A stretch of DNA of 64,000 nucleotides. It comes from Nematostella vectensis (taxonomy: Eukaryota; Cnidaria; Anthozoa; Actiniaria; Edwardsiidae). The notes beneath the pieces were generated by a model, which saw only the letters and a program-made list of their open reading frames with translations, had not been told where the DNA came from and searched no databases. Below, one piece after another: positions 38,901-51,200 of the stretch. Location: assembly GCF_932526225.1 (NCBI RefSeq), contig NC_064048.1, forward strand, positions 12,409,665 to 12,473,664, given 5' to 3'. Each line of letters opens with the position of its first letter. The stretch's first letter is position 1. The translations under genes and the position numbers were made by a program.

Positions 38901-41900
38901 AGCCGAGTGTAAGAATTTTGTCAAGTATCTCGGAATGCTTCTTGATGAGAATCTCTCCTTTAAAAAATCATATAAATCAAATTACAACTAAAATAAGTGA
39001 AACAGTTGGACTTATCGCAAAAATTAGGCATTTTCTTTCGCGCAAAATACTTTTACAAATATACAAGTCCCTAATTGTGCCATATATATCTTACGCAATA
39101 TCAGTTTGGGGACCGTCTGACAAATGTCATACGAAAAAAATTCTTTTATTGCAAAAGCGAGCTCTGCGATTCATGAACGTTGCAGAAAGACGAGACCAAG
39201 CAGTCCCGGCTTTCCTTGATGCAGATATTCTACAGATAAATTTTCTTTATTTCGAAAATATATGAAACCTAATGCATGATGTTCGAAATTGTATAGCACC
39301 TAGGAACATCGAACTTTTCACGGATACTAAAAAAGGTTTATTTATATAACACTAGATCACCGACATCTAATAATTTTTATATGAAACATGCAAAACTCCA
39401 GCTCCAATACAAATCATTTTCCAGGCTTAGCGCAAGGCTATGAAATGAGCTACCAGCTTCCCTAAAAGAAAATGGCAAAAAAGCATTCAAAACGAAATTA
39501 CACAAAAAACTCCTTGAGTCTTAAAGCGAATTTGCGTCTTAAAGCAAATTGATGACTACGTTGATATATAACATATAAGCAAAGCTATTCAATCTCGATA
39601 GGGCAATTTCAACGTAGGATACTGTTTTTATGACTAATGAACAACTTTGATATATTCCTCCAACAAACATTGCTCTCTACAGGAAAACTAAACTCCTCTA
39701 ATTTTTTTTTATGTTCTGTAAACCTGTTTGTCTTGCTCGTCTTCACAATGTGGTGTTTGTTCGGTGGGATAGGGTGCGTTTCGGTGTGGTACGAGGCGTT
39801 GGGCGGGAAGTGGTGTAGTGTGAAATAATAAAACATGATGAGTTGGGGTGTTGTGGGTGTGGTGCGGTGGGTGTTGAGGGTTTGGATGGGATGTGGTTGG
39901 GTTTGCTTATACGTTATCCCTTGGTTGAAATCAATCGGCCAAGGTACAAGAAATCTATAAGTATGCGCGCGCTAACCATTACCTACTTTCACTTCCACCT
40001 ACCTCAACTACCGGCATGCAGCGCGCACTTCGTTTGATGTTGTAGGCTTGAAAAAGCGCTGCATTCTTGTAGTTGAGGTAGGTGTCTATGGTTATGCGCG
40101 CGCACTTATAGCTGGAATGGCCTATAACAGCAACAGCAATACAAAGTGGAACGGGTGGCGGGGTTAGGGGGGGGGGGGGGGGTAGTTGCAATACGAGGGA
40201 ACTTGGAATGAAAAGAGCGTGGGACGAAAAAGCTGGCAAAACTAGTTTATTTTTACCAAGTAGTACTCGCCACAGCACAAGGCGAGGAAGACAAACGTCG
40301 CGTAAACAAGCAATAGGGAGCAATACCGAAGATACATTTAGAAGATACTGGGGGCACAGATACGACCCCGCTGGACCCCACTGGGTCACCCCCAGTAACC
40401 CGCCCCAGGTTGACATGGAGTGAAATGAGGTTGGTTTGTGGTGAGATGGGTGTTGTGAGTTGGTTTATGGTGAGGTGGGTGTTGTGAGTTGGTATGTGGT
40501 GAGGTGGGTGTTGTGAGTTGGTTTATGGTGAGGTGGGTGTGGTGAGTTGGTTTGTGGTGAGGTGGGTGTTGTGAGTTGGTTTATGGTGTGATGGGTGTTG
40601 TGATTTGGTATGTGGTGAAGTGGGTGTTGTGAGTTGGTTTGTGGCGAGGTGGGTGTTGTGAGTTGGTTTGTGGTGAGGTGGGTGTTGTGTTATTGTGGTG
40701 AGGTGTGTTTTGTGAGTTGGTTTGTGGTGAGATGGATGTTGTGAGTTGGTTTGTGGTGGGGTGGGTGGTAAATGATGGCTTTTCCTGTTGATAAAGCTAT
40801 TCCAGTATTGTAGGGAAAGGGTATTTTAGAAGCTTGAGTAAGGTTATTTTTGTTACATACCGCATGGTTCTGAGTTCTGGAGAAGTGCCCAGGAGTTGAC
40901 GAGCTTCTTACAGAACGACGTTTTTCCAACTCCAGGGTTCCCTTCAAGGAGGACTCTGCGGGTTTTCCTTCTTGGCCCTGACTCAAACAAATTCCCCATT
41001 TCCACCTTTGAGCCGTCTTTAGCAGTAACGTCAGGCTCTTTGTACATTTTTTCGAGAGAAAAATGAGGTTCGAACTCAAGCCAGGGCAGCGGGGTGATTT
41101 GCGAGGTATCTCCAGATGTGTACTCTTCTATAAGACAGCTCCTCCACCTATTTACCACTGAAGAAAGTAAACGTACATAATGATATGGCAAGGAAATTTG
41201 AAATATATGTTATAGAGACAAATAACGTAACTACGTTAATTTGGCATAAGAAAAATGTTTATCACTTCTGCTTTGTCTCCATGCTGCGACTGGAAGTATG
41301 ACTAGCTTTTTGCAAAATTTTGGTCTTTGGTAGAATATGCATGTGCGCAGTGGGGGGGAGGGGTTTGTGATGGTGCGGGGGAAGGGGGGGTCGGTCGAAA
41401 GGGATGACTGATGAAGCTCCATTATCCTCCTTCAGTTAAATGCGAATACAGGTACCTGTGATAACTTTGTAGTACGCAGCCCACAACATTTATGATAATC
41501 ATTGCAACCTTGCAATGTAACATGTATAATAATGATTTTCTTTACATTGTAATATAATTATTTTTGTGTTATCCTTCTCCTCACTGCTATTCCCTTGAAA
41601 AATTGAAGAAGACACGGACATTGATGCCCCCCCCCCCCCCCCCCCCAGCGCTGGAAAATACAATACGATGCGCAAGAATGACCACTTTCCAGTGAACTTC
41701 TATGCAAACAGTTATGATAGAAGTAGAATACGAACAACTGGATACAGCATCAACTGCATTGTCTGTACTTTTGCAGGATCGTCCTGCTCAGCGCGTCATT
41801 TCTAGATGACCACATACCTTTCTCCTGTTTTGCGAGCTCGGCCCTTTCAGCCAGATCCGGGTATTTATTCGTCACATCATCAAGCTTTTGGTGCATTTCT

Positions 41901-42685
41901 TTGAATTCCTGGTGAAAAGTTTGACTCACATCGTTGACTTGCTTGCTCACACCGTGGACATCATCTCTTACACTTTTCTCTGAATTCTGAATCTTCTTGC
42001 TGACACTCTTCACTGAATCCTGGATCTCCTTGCTGATACTCTTCTTTGAATCCTTGATTTCCTTGCTAACAACATTCCCCACGTCTCGTGTTTCTCGGAG
42101 CAAGTTGACATCTGCCTCCCGAAATTCTTCAAGTAATGCTACATAGTCGGTAGCTCCTGATGGGCGTGTCTTAAGATCGTCTATTTCATCTGCACTGATG
42201 CCAAGAGTGACGAGAGCAAGAGATATCTTTTTCCAGTAGTCTCCAAACTCCGCATCATCAAAAGCTGCAGCATTGACATGCCCATATAGCTCATTCCTGT
42301 AGAACTTGATTCTAACAAGGTTGGCTTCAAGAGAGTTATCGGTCGTGTTCGGCAATGTATCCCACCCTGTAGCAGGAGGCGACAGGGAGGGACAAATGCT
42401 CCTCAAGAGGACAAAAAGAAGAGTGATGTCAAAATCCTGTAGGCTTGGTGATCCAGTGGGTGGGTATAGTTTATACCACTGCTTGTCAGTGAGTATCTTC
42501 TTTTTGCCTCTTGGAGGTTTCCATAAGCCATACAGTGTTCTTCGGTGGTGACTCAAGGAAGCGCTAAGGGAAGGGTGGAGCCGATTGAACACGATTCTAA
42601 GCGCTTCTGTCCCGCCATCAATGAGAAGACGCGAGAGTCTTGAGAAGTTCTCCGATTCTTTATTGATTGGGAACCTGCCTGTCAT
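35964..42685 (-). CDS. NLR: DZIP3/HEPN-like + coiled coil + NACHT + LRR protein
   Basis: A probable cytosolic innate-immune STAND receptor. Exons 41818-42685 (extendable to 42696 at the acceptor), 40861-41157 and 35964-38578 join in phase to 3780 nt (1259 residues plus stop). Residues about 10-175 match the DZIP3-like/HEPN domain seen at the N terminus of many cnidarian NLRs (FDITLLFVLLRSICPL-like core, RIKFYRNELYGH, DDAEFGDYW). Residues about 205-275 form a repetitive coiled coil (SKEIKDSKKSISKEI). The Walker A GNPGVGKTS is near residue 362, and Walker B FVLDGYDEL lies in exon 3. The C-terminal third has ribonuclease-inhibitor-type LRRs (GDEGAIAIANALMTNSTLK), several nearly identical at DNA level. 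An acceptor just upstream of the ATG means a 5' exon may exist. The ligand is unknown. Confidence 0.88.
38885..39525 (+). pseudogene. LINE reverse-transcriptase C-terminal fragment in NLR intron
   Basis: The frame at 38918-39265 reads NHINQITTKISETVGLIAKI, then LPYISYAISVWG-like and KILLLQKRALRFM words. This is the conserved region just after the RT catalytic core of CR1/Jockey/RTE-type LINEs. A frame change near 38920 and stops after 39265 show decay. It lies antisense in the intron between NLR exons 40861-41157 and 35964-38578. Confidence 0.75.
39955..40111. mobile_element. 157-bp MITE in NLR intron
   Basis: The ends CTATAAGTATGCGCGCGC and GCGCGCGCACTTATAG are inverted repeats, continuing inward with TAACCAT and CCACCTACCTCAACTA and their mirrors. 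Noncoding. Confidence 0.7.
40425..40770. repeat. 29-bp minisatellite in NLR intron
   Basis: About 11 copies of GAGTTGGTTTATGGTGAGGT then GGGTGTTGT, starting about 90 bp past the donor of the Walker A exon. Confidence 0.9.
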
Positions 42686-42699
42686 CAGAGCGACGGCTG

Positions 42700-45600
42700 C
42701 AAGAAGGAGGTTTGGGTAATGGTTAATAAAATATCAAAATACTTCACATTATCAGATGTGTGACCAGACTGATTAATTATCTAATAGTAATTTTCATGTT
42801 GTGCGATTTGAAATCTCCGCATTTTGAGCCGCCGTCTAAGGAAACCCAGGGGTATTTCCAAGCCAAACTCTCTGAAATCTTCAATCTCGCGAATTTTCTT
42901 ACCAAAGGTTAATAGATTCTTTAATAAAAAATGATGAAAATGATAAAAAAGTATAAAAAAGAAAAAATACAAATACATTTAAATTAGTTTATATTCATAA
43001 TACTTGGTTTCAATTGCATTCAAGCTCTGTCGTTCTCATTATGAGTATAAATAACGTTGCTGTTGTTGCTGTTTTTATTGACAGTACTATTACCTTCAAA
43101 AAGCCGCAAAAACGATCTTCCCTCACATGATGAATTGTTGACTCCGCTGATTCAATTGACTACTGCATTTGACGTGGACGTATTAAGGGCGTGGCGTCAC
43201 CTAATGTCTAGCAGTGCCCCAGATCTTAGATAGTGAAAGCACAATGTATCTGTAATGTAAACGCTGTATTAAACATGATGTAGCTGTAATGTAAACGCTA
43301 TCTTAAACACAATATACTTGTACGGCTATGTTAAACAGAAATCTTCCTCTTATGTAAACGCTATGTTAACCAACATGTACCTCTAATGTAAACGCTTTGT
43401 TTTAACGCACAAAATATATATACATATATATAAAAAAAAAACACCGGAAAAACCGTTTCATATCTACAAGCCTGTTTCGGGGTTACCCACTCATCAGGAG
43501 ATTTATTAAAAATATATTACTACCATCACTTATATACTATCTATATACAAAATTTACATAAAAATAGGGCGCAAAAATTTGAATGGCTAGGTTGCTATGA
43601 AATTGAATAGTTCAGCTGTTGCGTAACAAGGCTTTCTTCCTGTGGCGGCACAAAGACATCATTACGCTTGTTTAAGGTTGATAGCTTGGGTTTATAGAAA
43701 TATATAAACACAGGATTAGAAAGCTTTAGGAATCTTGTTTATGTACCTCTAAACGTTAACAAAAACCAGGATTCAGACCTGTATACGTTACCCATGAACC
43801 ACTGTGGGTTACGATACATTGATTCGCGGGTGCAACCTTTATAAAAAAGGAATACACCAAAAACTGGAAATCGACTCTGCCAAATTTTCGTCTTTAATAA
43901 GACTTCTTCAGGGCAGACTCTAACTTCAAAACAAAGAAAACTTCAAACAAAGAAAATAAAAAAGTGTAGTTATTGCTGTTGCACAACAATCGTTTTGCGT
44001 GCTTGTTTGCACAAAATGATAAAGTGAGGTAAACTAAGGTTTGCTAGACTGGCGCTCTTAGAAGAATATCTATCTGATTTATGCTAAACACCTTCGATGT
44101 TACACTAGAGATAACAAGAGCTATTATAAACATGCAGAATACATAAGAATTTATAATCAACAATAATTAAGGAAAAGAGAAATTTCAAGAATATATCTTG
44201 TTAGGAAACACAGAGAGAGATTAGGCAATGCCTGTACGAAAAACTGCGACAAAATTCACTAAAACTACGAAAAATTTCATGTTATCAGGGTTGGTCTTAT
44301 TCATTTATTTTTGCTTCATTGCTTTTTTTTGAATTGCAAATTTCAAAAATAAAAATTTCAGACTAAAACCCCTAGCAAATGTTTTGATCTAACAAGGTGA
44401 AAGTTACAAGTCTACGAAGGATACCACAGATAGCGATAAACTACTCCCAGCTCCAGAATCTGGAGCCTCCCGCCTAATGCGGGATAGTTGACGGGTATGG
44501 ATCTCACTATGATTATTCACACTAAGTGAGCCTGTCAAGATACGAAGAACGTACCCACACACGACTAAAGAGTATGTAACTAAGACTTTGCTAGACGTGG
44601 AATAGTTGTACCATTCACGCATAATTACCTGGAAAATAACGAGGTTTGATCTTCATTCGCGTTGCAAATAAATCGAAAGCGCTAACCGTTCAAACGTTTT
44701 GGCTGTTTGTGCTTGCTTGCAATATCGCCACGACAAGATCTCTCGATCACTGTGCGCCTCTTATTGTGCACAAATCTAGGTTAAGACCAATTAGATCGCT
44801 TTTCAAAAAATATACCACAACAACAAAATGGACAGATTAATATCGAGGATTTCTAGATCAGTTCAGACCAAAGTACAGAAGACTAAATTCAAAGTACACA
44901 TTTGAACAAAGCAGAAGTTTGATATTTGGCCGTATCAGACTCGTAGTCTGCCAAAAACACGACAAAAAACACTTACAAGAAGAGTATACAACTGACACTT
45001 AACCTAACGTGAAATAACTCAACAATAAAAGCAATAATTACCTGTTAAATGTCGCTGAAGTTGTTCTTGTTTCCTCAGCAATGTAAGTTCTCTGCGCGGA
45101 GACACACAATTTGCATAAATCTAGGACATTACGTCATTAGTGCCCAGTCCTCCCGACCAATAAACGGACCATGGCACGTTTACCGAAGGTCAATTTGGAT
45201 TAATAAAAAAATACTGTAAATACATAATGCAAATTCCGATGAAATTTATATATCTTGGTTCGAGTTCTGACAGGAGGTTCGAGAAAGGTTTGTTCCAACG
45301 CGGTTTGTAATAATTGACGTACTTACGAACACTCTCTTGAATAGCTCGCATTCTGATTTTTACGTGACAAGAGAAAGATTGCGTAAAAAAAGAAAGATCG
45401 CGTGACAAGGGAAATATTGCCTAGAAGCTTGCCGGCATGCTTTTAAATCTCGCGCTGTACCGTATTTCTCTTGAACAGATTTTAATATTTACGGCACACA
45501 ACCAGAGTCAATAGAAATACCGCTCAAGCACAATCGCTACAAAGGCATCGTATGCACAGTTCTTCATACCCATCGGGCAAATCTCAGTTTTTCCTTTAAT

Positions 45601-47523
45601 AGTCATCCCACCACCCTTTTCGAAACAAATGAAAATTTACAGAAAAATAAGAATTTTAAGCTGAAACATACAGAATATTGATGCAGCACTGATTAAACAA
45701 AGAACCTCAAACGTCCAAGTAAACGCAAAATTATTAACTGAATTAGGCAGGAACCTCAAAATAGCATTTTTAAATTTTAAAAATTAAAAAATTTCCTGCC
45801 TGTTAAAAACATTTTTTTTAGAAATGCTTTATTTTATGAGAGGAAATAATCAACACCTGATTTGCGCCTTGCATTTTGGAAAATTGCATATGAAAATGTT
45901 TCTATGATGAGAATCATTACATATATTGTATTTGACAATATAGATCTTATTTTTTGTGCGTCTGTCTTCTTATAGATGTCCAAATATCGTCACAATGTGT
46001 CATGAACGAAAAAATACGTAACGAGACGCAGTCGATTTGCGTAACTGTTGCTCATGACACGCTGTGACGTCTTCTCCTAGCAGTTTTAATATTATATTAC
46101 ACATTATATTTTCGTAACATTTCATATTACAAAAATGTTTTTATTTTTTTTTTTTCACAAATGGGATGAGAGAGCAATTCTCAAGAATATCTTTTCGGCG
46201 ATGTTTTCGCATTCGGTTTATTGCAAAAGTTAGTGTCATAGACATTGAATCGTGTTTTTATTATAGCGGAGCTCCATAGGTATAGAAATATGGTATAGCT
46301 ATGCGACTTGGTTTTGTGGTCATCGCCCGGGTATCCTGTGGTGTCACAATCCATCCATCCAGTCAATCGTGCAACTCCCAGGCCCCTTCGGTCTTACGTT
46401 TTTACGTTTTTTTTATTTTTTACCGCCATCAAAGTTCGTATAATCACAGCAATAAAGGCAGATTGAAAATAGTATTTAATGAGAAAATATGCGGATCCAA
46501 ATGGGATGAAATCTTTGAGGAACCGTTTTGTCTGTAGTACGAGCCGATAGTAAAATCTACCCGAGTGTTCGTGAATCCCGTCCGTTGCAGCAGCAAAAAG
46601 AGGACTACTTAGAGGCTCTAGACTACCATTCTAATAACATTCCTTCACGTCTATATCTATGGAGATCTATAATGAGATCCTGAGAAGAAAGGGCCTTGGA
46701 TCTATGTATGTTTTCAGCTATAATAATAATTCACTTGTGTCGACGAGTTTCTTGCTAGCAAAAAGTCGACAAGTTCACAGTTTACAACAAAAAGCGAACA
46801 CAACCACACAAGTGACAAACAGAAAGCGACGAAAAACACTGCCAAGGTGAGTTTTGAACGACGGTTTGTATTGAGAATGTCAGAGTTATTTTTCTTTTAT
46901 TGTTGTGTTTTTATAATGCTCGTTTATTTGTGTTTTTTTCCAAAACCAATCGCTCAAGCTAAAACACCGTACCAGTTTGCAGTCAAGATGTCATATCAAA
47001 GTCATCTATCAATGTTTTGATTGGCTTAAATACCATCTACTTGAATTCCGATTGGCTTATAATTTTGGAGTGCACTTGAGTGGTTTTCATTCCACTGGCA
47101 ATCCCCATAAAAATGTTAAATTCGTAAATACTTACGCGTTCTATAAATTCAGGCATACATTTCCTCACGGTGAGTAAGAATTTAACGACAGAAATACGTA
47201 GTAGTCTAGTTACTGTTTCAATGTCACTTAGCTTGTTCGATTTATACATTTGTTTAAAGAGTTTGCTTTGAGAATTCGTGGTCTAAATCAAACAAAGCAT
47301 AACAACATCCTTTGATATCCTTCTTTCTCTCTATACTGACTGCGTTGAGATATTTAATAAAGGCTGACAAGTATCATCCTGTTATTTATTGCTAAAGAAG
47401 ACCTTTCCTGTCTTTATATTCTGTGTATTTAGGCTTCTCGAAGATACAGCAACTTTTTTAACATTATCATAACTACAAATAACTTATATATACTATATAT
47501 ACTTATTATATATTAACTTTACA
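42700..47523. other. Gene-poor region left of the virus-like element
   Basis: No exon was recognised. Present are a degenerate 36-bp tandem repeat (AATGTAAACGCTAT..., 43250-43400) and two short blocks (43440-43500 CTACAAGCCTGTTTCGGG... and 43860-43920 TTTTCGTCTTTAATAAGACT...). These look like terminal tags of Penelope-like or related elements, but that is from memory and weak. The rest is AT-rich unique sequence. Confidence 0.35.
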
Positions 47524-47529
47524 GTTACA
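47524..47529. other. Target-site duplication GTTACA (left)
   Basis: GTTACA directly precedes the seven-G terminus of the element and recurs directly after its other end. A 6-bp duplication is the hallmark of Polinton/Maverick integrases. Confidence 0.93.
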
Positions 47530-47872
47530 GGGGGGGACTGGGCGGGTTCAGTCTATGGAATGTGTGGAATGTGTGGAATGTGTGGAATGCGGGCGGTTGT
47601 TTCGCCTGCATAAACAATCGGCAAAAGTTAATGTAAGCAAAATAGATTTCGCGAACGCGAATAATCAATTAGGGCCGGTGTTTCGCCGGGAGTCCGTCGG
47701 CGGCCATCTGGCCGACTACGTCGACTGTCGGGCTGGGTAGTTTGAGTCTAACATTCGGCGAAGTTAATGTAGGCAAAATAGATTTCGCGAACACGAATAA
47801 TCAATTAGGGGGCAGGTGTTTCGCGAACACGAATAACCAATCGGGCTGCGGTGCTTCGCGTTCATGAATAAT
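47530..47872 (+). repeat. Left terminal inverted repeat (343 bp)
   Basis: It starts GGGGGGGACTGGGCGGGTTC and matches the reverse complement of 61338-61680 throughout by eye. Both copies contain the same accidental 61-residue frame. Internally it holds four spaced TGGAATG words near the tip and four related copies of a motif with TTCGCGAA and AATAATCAATTAGG. The repeats stop matching at 47873. Confidence 0.95.
47556..47589 (+). promoter_or_regulatory. Four TGGAATG words at 9-bp spacing in the TIR (TEAD-like)
   Basis: TGGAATG occurs at 47556, 47565, 47574 and 47583, three of them as TGGAATGT. This is the established TEAD/Scalloped consensus (ACATTCCA on the other strand). The same array is mirrored at 61621-61654. 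It could instead be a transposase/integrase site or a plain minisatellite. Confidence 0.4.
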
Positions 47873-47880
47873 TAATTAGG
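47627..47880 (+). repeat. Iterated TTCGCGAA motif in the left TIR
   Basis: Two 48-bp copies (47627-47674 and 47763-47810) differ at two bases. Two shorter relatives follow (about 47817-47844 and 47853-47880). The core combines TTCGCGAA and AATAATCAATTAGG. This resembles iterons or integrase-binding repeats; the role is inferred. Confidence 0.75.
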
Positions 47881-47906
47881 CGTTGGGTTTTCAATTAGAC
47901 ATTCGT

Positions 47907-48227
47907 ATGTCCTGTGGTATACCGAGCGTTCGAAGGATGGGACGCGGAAAAGATTACTGCGGGTGGCTAAGGATCGGCCGCGCAAACACGTGCGGCCGGA
48001 GGTGCTTGGACACCTACTGCAAGGTGCACCTCCAAAGGCTCCGTAAGGGCAGCCCCCTCCCCGTGCCGTGCAGGGGCTGCGGCATAGGGACTCAGTCGGA
48101 GACGCGGCTGTGTCGCGCCTGCGGAGCGAATCGTGAGGGGCAGAGGATGCGCGGCATCGAGAGGCGTGCTCGGAAGTTGTTCGCATCCGTCTTATCTGAC
48201 ATCGCAGCCCGCGGTGCGGTCAATTAG
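47907..48227 (+). CDS. Small Cys-rich (zinc-ribbon-like) protein
   Basis: The first gene inside the left TIR, 106 residues from the ATG at 47907. It has about nine cysteines, including CGRRC, CRGCG and CRACG. The last two CxxC pairs are spaced as in a zinc ribbon, followed by a basic helix (RMRGIERRARK). It ends 69 bp before the ATG of the large polymerase-helicase gene on the same strand. Zinc and nucleic-acid binding are likely from composition, but no function is known. I recall similar proteins from cnidarian virus-like elements. A role as early regulator or replication cofactor is inference. Confidence 0.7.
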   Translation: MSCGIPSVRRMGRGKDYCGWLRIGRANTCGRRCLDTYCKVHLQRLRKGSPLPVPCRGCGIGTQSETRLCRACGANREGQRMRGIERRARKLFASVLSDIAARGAVN

Positions 48228-48296
48228 AGATTGGGTGGCGCGGGGTATGCCCCAACTCTCAGTTAGAGACTGGGGTGGCTCGTGGTGTGCCCGAAC

Positions 48297-51200
48297 ATGG
48301 ACGCCTACATAGGGGAGATTCTCGACAGCATGCGCGGCAAAGAGGCGCCCGCCGTACTGGCAGGGCTGGTGCAAAACATCCTGGACGAGGACATCCCCGA
48401 CGATGTCAAACACAGGCTGCTTAAGCCGCTCGTACCGGAGAGAGTGTGGACGGAGGAGGTCCGGCGCGAGTTCGACCCTCTGTTGCCGTCCCGGCAGCAG
48501 AAGGGCCCGGAGAGCTTAGACCCCGAGACGTACTACTCTCTCTTCGTCGGCGGCGCCCATCTTCGGTTCCCAAGCGTGGATGCCACTCTACGGGGCCGAG
48601 ACATAAGCGCCAGTGTTTACCAGGAGATGCGAGATCTTGGTGGGACAGGTGTGATTGCTCTAAAGCCGGTTGTGCGGGGGCCTGATATTAATGACGACGG
48701 CTCGGTGTGGTGGGTCTCGCACGAGCGAGAGTCCCTGCGTGCGAACGCAGTGCTTCCGCTGGTGCTCGAGATGGTAGACCCCGACCGGCGTTACAGACTC
48801 TTCACGGTCGTTGGTAAGGCCCCCGCAGAGCCATTGGCGCCAATCACAGAGGAGGAAGGGCGCTCGGAGCACAAGATCGGTGGGTTGTTAGTCAAAAGGG
48901 GGGGCCAAATCGCAGTCGGTGCCCTGGAAGGTATCGATGCGGGTATTTGGGAGAAGGGGCGAGAGTACCTCGTCTACGTGAGATACGAGCTTCGCCCTTT
49001 ACCTGAGCAAAATGGTGAGCCTGGGCCAATGTTTGTGCGAGAGGGGGGTGACGTCTTCGCCAACTGTGTTGTGAGCTATGTTGCCGACTTCTTGAGGAAT
49101 CGCGGCACCTCGCGCTCCCTTGGTTTAACCAAGACACGAGGCAAGATCCTCGAGCGATTTGACAAGAAGCTGGCCACCACGGGGTGCACCAAAGAAGACC
49201 TCTTTGAGATGGAAGGAAAGCTCAAGATAAAGCTGGTAGCCGTGGACGCCCTGGGCAATGTCCTGTGGGACTCGGGGAAGTACGAGAGGGGGTACACACA
49301 AATCCGCATCCCTTGCCACAATAACCACGCCTGGGCGGAGCTTCCGACTGAACCACCTGCGATCGCGAGCGTCCACGGCCTAGACTCCGAGGCTGAGAGG
49401 GAGCTCCGTTCGCTATGTCAGGGAGAGGCAGCGCCTCGCGCTACCAGTGCCGCCGCAAAAACTCACGAGGCGAAGGTGCGAGAGTTGCTCATCCGCTTCA
49501 TAAGCAGGGCGATCCCCAGAAGCACGAGGGTCTGGCTGTGTGGGCGTGTTATAGTCACGCACGAAGGCAAACTGTACCGATCGGGACAAGACGGATGGGC
49601 TATCGACAGGGCGTTTGCAGACGAGACTGGACATGATCCTCAATGGCTCCCTGATGATCACCCAGCCTACCAAGAGTACATCGAAGCTACGCACTCGATG
49701 GGTGGCGCAATAGGGTATCGCTTCAAGAAGTGGACCCGAAGAGAAAACATCAGGCCAACGCCCCTTAAATACAGGGACGTCTGGCGAGCGGCGCAGGTTG
49801 AGTCCAAGGTGTGGAATAGCAGGGAAAACTTAGGGGCGCGGCCCCATGAGCATATCGACATGCGTGCGGCGTACCTAGGGTGCGAGGACAGTGTCTTCGG
49901 CGGCGCCTCGGACGCCATTGATCTGGTACGGAAATACGGCTTCCCTACGAACGTGTATCGTATCGCGGATGTTGCGGGACGGCCATTGAGCGAGGTTCTT
50001 CAACTGACCGGGGCCATTCAGTTGACCGAGTGGGGGTTCTCCGAGGCATGCCACCCCTACACTTCCGGGAGGGTAGGGCAGCACTTGGAACAAAACGAGG
50101 GCTGGATCACCACGCCAGAGCTCAAGGACCTGCTAGACTCGGGTGACCTCGCCATGGCCGCGGCGAGGGAGGTGTTGTACAGCGTCGGAAAAAAGGACTC
50201 CATCAAGTTCCCCCACTCCGGCCCCGGCGGCGAAGACTCGCAGGGTCGAGATCTCGCTGTGCGCTTCGTAGGCAAGTGCGCTCGCCATGGCGACGAGTCC
50301 TCGATCGTAGTCCGCGACCGTGAAGAAGCCGCGTATCTGACAAACCTCCTTGCGGGTACCGACCTCTTACTCAACTTCGAGCATGCCGACGAGGTTCATC
50401 TGATCCAATACAAAGACGGAGTCCGGCGCTCACAATGGTACCACGTCAGGGCCTTCGTCTTGGCGTACACAAACATAGCGTTGCGACGCATGTTGAGGCG
50501 GTTCCCTCGCGAAGACGTCCTCCGTGTGTGCACAGATGCCATATACGCAAAGGCGGTGCCCAGCGGTGTGAAGCTCGTGGAGCGAAACCCGAGGTACGGA
50601 GAGTGGCGCCACAAGAGGCCTGGGTACGAGTGGCGACCCGAGGCGGCTTGGGGTCCGAAGAGGTCGGGGTGTTTGGCTAGGGAGCCGAGCACTGCGCCGA
50701 GTCTGCCGTGTGATCTAGTGGCCGCGACCTCTGCAAGGATGTATCTAGCCGGCCAGGGAGGATCGGGGAAGACCGAGTGGGCAGTGAGCATGTTCCGCGG
50801 CCGTAACGCTGTGGTGCTCACCCCCGAGAACGACCTCGCCCACGACCATCGCAACAACCCGCGCCTCGCGGTGAAGGCTCAAACCTACCACCACTACCTC
50901 TGCATACCAGCGGAGAAGCCAATAGAGGAGTGGAGACCTTCCGAGCTGGGGCACAAACTCGACCGTCTCGCAGAAGTGATCATCATCGACGAGTGCTGTA
51001 AGGTGCAGACTAAAGTGCTACGCGCCATCCTAGGGTACCTCGCCACGCGGCCGTGTCAGGTAGTGTGTTGTGGCGACTATGGACAGGTCCCGCCATGGGG
51101 AGATAAAGAGGGGCCTCACGATATGCTCAAGGAGTGGGCACAAGGGAACATCCGCTGGTTCGAGTCCGACTACCGCTGCCTGTGTGAAGACTGCGGAAAT

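Noticed and set aside
39979-40416. 145-residue minus-strand frame near the NLR intron MITE
   Set aside because: It crosses a poly-G run and MITE sequence and shows no family similarity.
47555-47740. 61-residue frame (MECVECVEC...) present in both TIRs
   Set aside because: It is open only because of the TGGAATG repeat and TIR sequence; the identical copy at 61470-61655 simply reflects the inverted repeat.
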